Shown piece by piece: positions 57,318 through 64,000 of a DNA stretch of 64,000 nt. The notes beneath the pieces were generated by a model. That model saw only the letters and a list, made by a program, of their open reading frames with translations. It did no database searches and was not told the DNA's origin. The stretch comes from Dryomyza anilis. Its lineage: Eukaryota; Arthropoda; Insecta; Diptera; Dryomyzidae. The stretch covers positions 84,051,679 to 84,115,678 of the forward strand of contig OX638134.1 of NCBI GenBank assembly GCA_951804985.1. The letters run 5' to 3'. Numbering within the stretch: the first letter of the stretch is position 1; every line of letters begins with the position of its first letter. The position numbers and the translations under genes were made by a program.

Positions 57318-57778
57318 CCAGTCTGCCATTCGATTTAATTCGATCGCGGAATTCATTCTATCTCAATTACGATTTCGTATTTATATTATATTACAATTCG
57401 TTACAAGATAGATATCTTAACGCGGTAATGAAGTTTATTCGAAACGAGAAAACAACGATTCTGGATCAATGCGAGTGGATGGAGACATCACACGATATCG
57501 GACCCGTTCTCGTAACGATATCGACCGTCAAATTGGACCTAGATGGTAGGTAGATATCGAAACGTTCTGTCGGAGTTTTCTCGATACGAGAAATTTTTCG
57601 AAATCGGAATGATATCGAAGAAAAAACGATCAAAGTACGAGATTTCTGCGAAAAATATTGCAATATCAATTGGATAAATGTTTAAATATCATATCTAACA
57701 TTTTTAAAAATTAGAATCGAGAATGCAACGAGATCGAACTTTTTTTATCGAAGTAATTCGAGAAAGCTTCGACATCAA
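57318..57778. mobile_element. CCAGTCTG-ended MITE, copy 3, right end missing
   Basis: Left end CCAGTCTGCCATTCG. The interior shares GGTAGGTAGATATCGAAACG and AATATTGCAATATCAAT-type words with copies at 21.7 and 32.8 kb. The right inverted end is not present, so it is truncated. Confidence 0.55.
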
Positions 57779-57789
57779 ATCATCAATTA

Positions 57790-58530
57790 TAATTTCAGTT
57801 TTAAATACTCACGAATACTCACGAATCCAAAACTGATGTATTCTCTACTGAATTAAGGCCTAAGTTTTAATTTATGAATAAATTTAGTTAAAATGAACTG
57901 AATTGTTCAATCCAGAATATTAAGAACTGAATTTAACCCCTGTAATTAACTGGGCTGTCAAATTTCTGTTGGTTAACTGTAATTTAAAAGACCTATTTTT
58001 GTTTCTACGATAATTGAGAGATCATTTTTCTAAATGGTACCTATACCCTATTGGAATTATACAAGTCATATGCGAATGGTAATATTTTTAATTTTTAAAT
58101 AAGTTATAAAAAAACTGAGATCAGTGTGGTATAAACACTTTTCGATGAGTCAGTATGAGTTGCTCATTTCGTTATAATGATAACGAATTTCTTTATTTTA
58201 TATATAACATTTCGATTTGAAATATAACATATAAAATATAAATCGCTGATAAGAGAACGATGTATTTTGACACATCTGTGTTTATTTTTAATTCAAAAAC
58301 AAATAAACTAAAAAATTTCCATAAATTCTACGTTATCACTTAAGAATTAAACGCAATTAAAAACATATGTTTTGCCTCCTAATAAAACTGATAAGCCCCA
58401 TGCTATGACCTTAGATGTTCTCTAGCAATATATTGATCGAATGTGCAATTAGCAATTCCGTTAATAGTGCAATTAATAGATGATTTAGTGCACTTTGAAG
58501 TACAGTAAGCTATAGACGTGTTTTGCGGAA
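57790..58530. other. Upstream region of the plus-strand SDR
   Basis: AT-rich. No clear TATA box in the last 100 bp, so the promoter of the SDR gene is not identified. No other gene is visible. Confidence 0.3.
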
Positions 58531-58532
58531 CG

Positions 58533-59484
58533 ATGGACTTGAGCGGTAAAAATGTGGCCTATGTCGGTGGTTTTGGTGGTATAGGCTATGCATGCTGTGC
58601 GGCTTTGGTTACAAAAGGAATAAGTGTTAGTATTATGGAATATGGAAAAAACGAAGTCCATTATTTATTAAACTAAATAAAACTTTAGAGCCTTGTCGTA
58701 CTCGATATCAGGGATGACTTAGAGAAACGTCACGCCTTGCAACGTTTGAATCCGCGTTTGAAACTGAAGTTTGTCACGGTTAATCTTTGTAATGGCGCCG
58801 ATGCTATTGATGCTGCACTCAAATTCACCGTTAGCTACTTGGGTCACATTGATGTGCTGGTGAATGGCGCTGGTATACTGAACGATCGCAAACCCAGACT
58901 AACAATTGATATAAATTTGGTAAAATTCTTCGCAAATTTTGATTTTTTCTGATTTTAAATTCATACTCCACATCAAAGACGGGTCTTATTGAGACCACCT
59001 TGGCTGCCATACCGCTCATGAGTCGTGCTGAGGGCGGCAGCGGTGGCATTATTGTGAATGTTGCCTCGGTTTTGGGTCTCGAACCGGGCGCTTTCGTTGC
59101 AGTTTATACAGCAACAAAACATGCAGTGGTTGGATTCACCAGAGCATGTGCGGTATGTTTGAAATTTAAAATTTGAGAATTTTTTCAAAATTTTTGTTTT
59201 AGCACGAACATTACCTACAACATACGGGTATTAAACATATGGTCATATGTCCTGGTGCTACAGTGACTGGCATACTCGATCAATTTGTCGGACTGGATAC
59301 TTTTGAGTACTCAGCACCTATAAGCTCAAAAATTATAACGGCTAAAAATCAAACTTCGGAGGAATGCGCAGCGGCCATGGTGGCCGCCATCGAAAAGGCT
59401 AAAAACGGCAGTGTTTGGCTGATCGATTTGGGCGAATTAAAGGAAATGGAAATGCACAAATACTGGGAATATCGTTACGATTAA
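58533..59484 (+). CDS. Short-chain dehydrogenase, Pdh/Adh-like, mirror copy
   Basis: Four exons, join(58533..58625, 58689..58919, 58979..59152, 59203..59484), give 259 residues; exons 1-3 have exactly the same lengths as in the minus-strand SDR at 46.9 kb and all junctions are phase 0. The coenzyme loop is GGFGGIG (residues about 12-18). Then come LVVLD, NGAGILN, catalytic Ser138 (in VASVLG), Tyr151 and Lys155 (YTATK), CPGATVT, and a C-terminus [19 protein letters not shown]. All key residues are intact, so an active NAD-dependent enzyme is likely; the substrate is unknown. Acceptor of exon 2 is CTTTAG and of exon 4 TTTTAG. AATAAA at 59514-59519. The gene is followed after about 0.25 kb by a cuticle gene on the same strand, mirroring the arrangement at 46-48 kb. 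Confidence 0.9.
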
Positions 59485-59732
59485 GCAATATCTACCTATA
59501 GAGTTTAAATATAAATAAAGCAATTAAAATATAGTTTAATATTTCTATTTTTAACTTATACAGTTAATTTTTAAAAAGCTTCAATTCGCAATCAGTCAAT
59601 GTCAATAAAGTGTACGACTTGACTTTACTTTGTCTGCATTCATAACCAGTTTTTTTTTTGTTAGTGCGAGCCTCTTTAACAGCTACCATTATATATTACG
59701 TTACTATTTTATAATGCTACGCAAGCAATGGG

Positions 59733-59768
59733 TATAAAAACCTTTAACTTTGTGCAATTTGTCAACAG
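59733..59768 (+). promoter_or_regulatory. TATA box and initiator
   Basis: GGGTATAAAAACC (TATA 59733-59740) and ACAGTTTC with A at 59767, spacing 34 bp. Nearly identical to the minus-strand promoter at 46594-46631, including AATTTGTCAACAGTTTCATT. Confidence 0.85.
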
Positions 59769-59814
59769 TTTCATTTGATTCTTTCAGCTCAAACTATCCC
59801 TAAACTTTAGCAAA

Positions 59815-60339
59815 ATGTTCAAATTCGTAAGTTTAGGAAATTTGATCCTTTGAGATTTATATTAATTCATTTTTTATTTTACTCAGATTGCTTTCTTTGC
59901 CGTCATCGCTGTTGCAGCCGCCGCTCCTGGTCTTATTGCCCAGACCCATACTTTGGTGCAACCCGCTGTCTTGACCAAGGCGGCCTACGTTGATCACAGT
60001 GCTTCCTCCGCCATCACCCATCAGAGCTATACCAATCTGGTCCATAAGGTTCCAGTTGCACCAGTCGTCCACACCTATGCTGCCCCAGCTCCCATCATCA
60101 AGACTGTCGCTGCTCCAGTTGTTCACACCTATGCCGCTGCCCCTATCGTGAAGACCGTTGCCGCACCAGTTGTCCATACTTATGCTGCCCCGGCTCCCAT
60201 CATCAAAACTGTTGCTGCCCCCGTGGTCCATACATATGCCGCTGCTCCAATTGTCCACCACTCCGTGCCCGTGGTCCATGCTGCTCCTGTGCTGAAGACG
60301 GTCGTGTCTTCCCCTCTGCATTACTCTTACCATCATTAA
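59815..60339 (+). CDS. Retinin-like secreted protein, apparent mosaic copy
   Basis: Exons join(59815..59826, 59887..60339) give 154 residues. Exon 1 encodes MFKF, then GTAAGT; the 60-bp intron ends TTTACTCAG. Signal peptide MFKFIAFFAVIAVAAAAPG, motif SSAITHQSYTNLVHKVPVAP, four [14 protein letters not shown] repeats and a LHYSYHH tail. The coding sequence is closest to the 52.8-kb gene (four differences in 150 residues of exon 2). The promoter and 5' untranslated region instead match the 46.0-kb gene, and the intron shows words of both (GGAAATTTGATCC like one, GATTTATATTAATTCA like the other). No canonical AATAAA follows closely; AATACA near 60383 is a possible variant. Cuticle role inferred. 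Confidence 0.9.
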
Positions 60340-60439
60340 GTTTTTTTTTCATGATAAAAATTGTTAAAATGTGATAAAGTTAAATACAAAATATTTGAAA
60401 TCTGAATTTTTTCTAATAGTTTTTATTTCTATAATTCTA

Positions 60440-61473
60440 CTTTTGTGGAACAGTATTCTACGACTATGCAGAATTTGACCCCTCTAGGATGCTTCGTTTA
60501 AAAGATATAAAGGTTTGAAGAAAAATTTTTATCAACCATTGATATCTTTGGTCTCAGGACTTAAATTTAAAAGAGTTATGTACCAAACGTCAGCTTTATA
60601 ATTCAGCATAAACTTTGCAGACTTTGACTCCTCTAGGAAGCTTCTTTTAAACATTATGAAGGCTTTAAGAAAATGTCAAAATCCTGAAAATCAAAAAATC
60701 TATGAAGAGTTTGACCTCTCTACGACGCTTCCTTTAGAAGTTATGAAGGTTTTAAGAAAAAACTTTTTTCAACCATTGATGTCTTTGGTCCCAGGAGATA
60801 GATTTAAAAGAGTTATGTACCAAACGAAAGCCTTAATATTTAGCATAATCTATGCAGACTTTGGCACCTCTAGAATGTTTTGTTTAAAATCGAAAAAATC
60901 TGTGCAGACTTTGACCAATCTAGGACGCTTTCGATAGAAGTTATGAAGGTTTTTAGAAACACTTTTTTCAACCCTTGATATTTTTAATTGCAGGAGGTAC
61001 ATTTGAAAGAGTTTTGTATCAAACAACAGCATTATAATTCAGCATAAACTTTGCAGACTTTGAACCCTTTAGGACGCTTCTATTAAAAGTTATGAAGGTT
61101 TTAAGAAAAAGTCAAAATCCTGAAAATAAAAAATCTATGCAGACTTTGACCCCTCTAGGACGCTTCTTTTAAAAGTTATGAAGGTTTTAAGAAAAAGTCA
61201 AAATCCTGAAAATAAAAAAATCTTTGCAGACTTTGACCCCTCTAGGACGCTTCTATTAAAAGTTATGAAGTTTTTAAGACAAACTTTTTTCAACCATTGA
61301 TATTTTTGCAGTCCAGAGGTAGCGCGTTGGACTTGCATTCTGAAGGTCTCGGGTTCGAATCCCGGCTTGGGCATGGGCGCTCGTGGTGATATTAACCACA
61401 AAATCGTAGGGAATAGATTTAACAGTACAATGGATACAATCTGTCTGAGTGCTGTGGATCTTAGTAGATATTC

Positions 61474-61506
<33 letters not shown>

Positions 61507-62225
61507 TATTTTTGAACCCAGTAAATAGATTTAAAAGAGTTATATACCAAACGACAGCTTTATAATTCAGCATAAACTTTGCAGACTTGGACCCCTCTAG
61601 GAAACTTCTTTTAAAAATTATGGTAGTTTTAAGAAAAAGTCGAAATCTTGAAAAAAGACAAACATTTATGCTGACTTGATCCCTCTAGGACGCTTCGTTT
61701 AGAAGTTATGAAGGTTTTAAGAAAAACTATTTTCAACTTTTTTCAACCATTGATATCTTTGGTCCCAGAAGGTAGATTTAAAAGAGTTATGTACCAAACG
61801 ATAGCCTTATAATTCAGCATAAACTTTGCAGTCCTAGAGGGGTCAATTCTAGGACGCTTTTTTGAAAAATTATGAAGGCTTTAAGAAAAAGTCAAAATTC
61901 TGAAAATCAAAAAATCTGTGCAGACTTTGACCCTTATGCAGACTTTGACCCTTCAGTTAGAAGTTATGAAGGTTTTATGTAAAGTCGAAATCCTGAAAAT
62001 CAAAAAAACTTTGCAGATTTTAACCCCTCTATGACGCTTCGTTTAAAAGTTATGAAGGTTTTAAGAAAAACTTTTTTCAAACATTTATATCTTTGGTCCT
62101 AGAAGGTAGATTTAAAAAAGTTATGTACCAAACGACAGCTTTAATATTCAGCATAAATTATGCAGACTTTGACCCCTCAACTTAAGAAAATGTCGAAATA
62201 TCGAAAATAAAAAATCTGTGCAGTT
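60440..62225. repeat. Tandem array of GCAGACTTTGACCCCTCTAG units
   Basis: At least a dozen imperfect units sharing CAGACTTTGACCCCTCTAGG, ACGCTTCTTTTAAAAGTTAT and GAAGGTTTTAAGAAAAA. Spacing alternates between short (about 90 bp) and long (about 150-200 bp) forms; the long form adds CAACCATTGATATCTTTGG and GTTATGTACCAAACGACAGC. Starts about 100 bp after the last cuticle gene. Non-coding satellite-like DNA. Confidence 0.8.
61309..61504 (+). mobile_element. tRNA-derived SINE (family 2) with poly(A) tail
   Basis: The head GGTAGCGCGTTGGACTTGCA and a perfect B-box GGGTTCGAATCCC resemble a tRNA. A 100-bp body and a run of about 28 A follow. Perfect 10-bp direct repeats GATATTTTTG (61299-61308 and 61505-61514) flank it, and the left copy is part of the host tandem unit. 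It is a different family from the SINEs at 9.4, 27.6 and 54.1 kb. A functional tRNA gene is unlikely because of the body and tail. Confidence 0.88.
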
Positions 62226-62339
62226 TGTGATACGATTTATTGATTAATTTTATGATTTAGTTTGTAAATTAGGTAAATTTTAAAATAATTAATGTTCGAC
62301 CATAACGCGTTTCGATGCAGGAGAGACGGACAATGCTAT

Positions 62340-62605
62340 TTTTTCATTATTTCGAAAAATTTTCTAGGGAAAGAATTGTATGGAGTAAATTGTATGGGAA
62401 AACATTTCTCGTGGAAGAATTGTGTCGGGTAAAAATTGTATGGGGAAAAATTGTCTCGAAAAATAACTGTCTCGGCTAAAAATTGTAAGGAGAAAAATTG
62501 AAACGGGGAAAAATTGAAAAGGGAAGAATTGTAAAGGGAAAAATTGTATCGGGAAAGAATTGTCGGCGAACATTTGTTTGGGAAAAAGTTGTCTGTACAC
62601 ATTTT
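62340..62605. repeat. 15-16 bp minisatellite, GGGAAAAATTGTATC type
   Basis: About sixteen imperfect units of the GGGAAAGAATTGTATC type. Related words occur at 2.8-3.35, 15.0-15.2 and 48.3-48.4 kb. The open frames here (FSPYNFSP-like peptides on the minus strand) are products of the repeat. Confidence 0.8.
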
Positions 62606-62609
62606 GGGT

Positions 62610-63355
62610 AGCCCGTTAATATTAAAACTACTATAAATGATTCATTGATTAAAAAATAATAGAAATTCATAGAATTTATATTAATATTTAGAGGACTTTT
62701 ATTTCAGTCGTGCTTTGAGTTCTCCATTTAAAAGCCTAAAAGACGCAAAATAATGCTATCGTATTTATAATAAAAACTCTTTAATTTATAACTTTACATA
62801 AGACCTACTTCAAAAGAGAAAATCCTATATTTAGTCCCAAATTAAACCGCCATAATTCCATTAAATTATAAATTTAGCCCTAATTATAACTAAATCGTTA
62901 ACCAGTTGCACTTTCGCACCTTTTTTTCGTGTGTTTCTTGAACAAACTGCATCTTTTTAAAAGCCTGTCACAACAAATGACTTGAACATGTTAAACACTT
63001 CACGCACATTTATCACAGACGCTCCTTCAGATTTTACAATACCATGTAAATAATTGATCAAAATATTACATCATAAGCATTGACCAGGGTCAACATTGTA
63101 ACAAAAACAAACCTACCTCAAAATAAATAAAAAATATTAGCTCTAAGCTTAGTGCAAGTCCCTATGTCAAGGGCCCAGCCTACGAATGCTTGACCCACAA
63201 TTAAGTGCGACCGAAACTGGGACGAACTCTGAACAACAAAAAAACCCAAAAATAATGTCAAAACAATAAAAATAAAAACTGACAGTGAATTAAAAATGCG
63301 AACACTAAAAAATATGTAGTGCATTTTATTATTGTTTTCATGTTTTTCAATTACC
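62610..63355. other. Intergenic, no gene seen
   Basis: AT-rich, with no repeat unit. The minus-strand open frame at 63118-63369 shows no convincing splice or domain support. Confidence 0.3.
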
Positions 63356-63560
63356 CACTCACGACGCACTCACGATGAACGCTCTCAAGACAACGATCGC
63401 TCATTGTCGCTTAAGCCGACTTCTTTTTATGTGGCGTGATTATCTTGTCAAGTGCTCGAGTGACGTCCGAGTGCGTCAAGTTCAATCGGCCAGATGGCGA
63501 TAAGAGACCTCGTGACGGGATGAAAATATTAGCTGCAGCATATGGCAGAGATTTTTATTT
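63356..63560. other. GC-richer unique stretch, possible promoter region
   Basis: Noticeably richer in G and C than the flanks and without repeats. On the minus strand an ACATAAAAAG TATA-like word (about 63430) and a GTGAGT donor-like word (about 63374) could mark a first exon, but no coding continuation is seen. It could be a regulatory region. Confidence 0.3.
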
Positions 63561-63624
63561 GGAGAAAAGATTTTTTGTTAATTTTATTATTTTTTAATTG
63601 AAAACAAATGCTAAAAATGCTAAA

Positions 63625-64000
63625 TGCTAAAAATTGAATTTTTAGTACAAAAAAAAAAAAAAAAATTAGAAAAAAAAATTGAATTTTCAGTGAAAATGGA
63701 ATTTTTAGTGAAAAATTGAATTCTTAGTGAAAAATTGAATTTTTAGTGAAACATTGAATTTTTAGTGAAACATTGAATTTTTAGTTAAGAATTGAACTTT
63801 TAGTGAAATATTGGATTTTTAGTGAAAAATTTAATTTTTAGTGAAAAATTGAATTTTTAGTGAAAAATTGAATTTTTAGTGAAAAATTGAATTTTTAGTA
63901 AAAAAACTGAATTTTTAGTGAAAAATTGAATTTTTAGTTAAAAACTTAATTTTTAGTGAAAAATTTAATTTTTAGTGAAAATTGGATTTTAAGTGAAAAA
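63625..64000. repeat. AT-rich minisatellite, about 19-bp unit (runs off window)
   Basis: Units GAATTTTTAGTGAAAAATT continue to the window end. The unit is the reverse complement of that of the 561-1860 array. Confidence 0.85.

Noticed and set aside
61315..61380. Possible tRNA gene with perfect B box
   Set aside because: No closed acceptor stem could be seen, and a body, poly(A) tail and 10-bp target duplication follow. This is a SINE.
62336..62602. Phe/Pro/Tyr-rich open frames on the minus strand
   Set aside because: They are translations of the GGGAAAAATTGTATC minisatellite in different frames.

Overview
This window looks like nuclear DNA from a dipteran, probably a muscomorph or calyptrate fly. 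It is AT-rich and full of short introns (mostly 50 to 80 bp), canonical insect TATA/initiator promoters, tRNA-derived SINEs, many small TA-flanked elements and dispersed elements with a (GTCY)n microsatellite that resemble the dipteran mini-me/DINE-1 group. I cannot name the species.

The genic content is one cluster. Ten genes encode small secreted proteins with a retinin-like motif ([14 protein letters not shown]...TPxVxP), and an eleventh (30.0 kb) carries an eroded version of it. Ten share one structure: a 12-nt first coding exon spelling M-F/S-K-x, a phase-0 intron, then a single exon finishing the signal peptide and the mature Ala/Val/Pro/His-rich protein. Two further genes encode insect-type short-chain dehydrogenases (SDR), similar to Drosophila photoreceptor dehydrogenase (Pdh). 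From memory, Drosophila has a comparable retinin-like cluster near Pdh on 3L, so this is probably the orthologous cluster.

Layout. 0-8.3 kb: minisatellites and TE fragments. 8.4-13.2 kb: first retinin-like gene, whose 4.3-kb intron is filled by a SINE, a long palindrome, a deleted mariner and a hairpin MITE. 14-20 kb: repeats, including a 15-bp minisatellite that reads open. 20.1-23.8 kb: a Ser-rich retinin-like gene (+) and a divergent one (-). 24-33 kb: a 196-bp tandem array split by two mini-me-like copies, SINE, hAT-like MITE, the small gene at 30 kb, and a 1.7-kb minisatellite. 33.7-43.2 kb: two divergent gene pairs arranged as mirror images around about 38.4 kb. 46.0-60.3 kb: two cuticle-gene/SDR pairs arranged as mirror images around about 53.2 kb, with a third cuticle gene on the axis. 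60.4-64 kb: tandem arrays with a SINE inserted, and a minisatellite matching, in opposite orientation, the one at the left end.

Working together: the retinin-like proteins are probably structural components of cuticle or corneal lens. The conserved TATA-to-initiator spacing points to strong, regulated transcription. The SDRs are NAD(P)-dependent alcohol or retinol-type dehydrogenases whose link to the cuticle genes may only be positional. The most notable results are the two palindromic duplications and one gene whose promoter matches one paralog while its coding sequence matches another.
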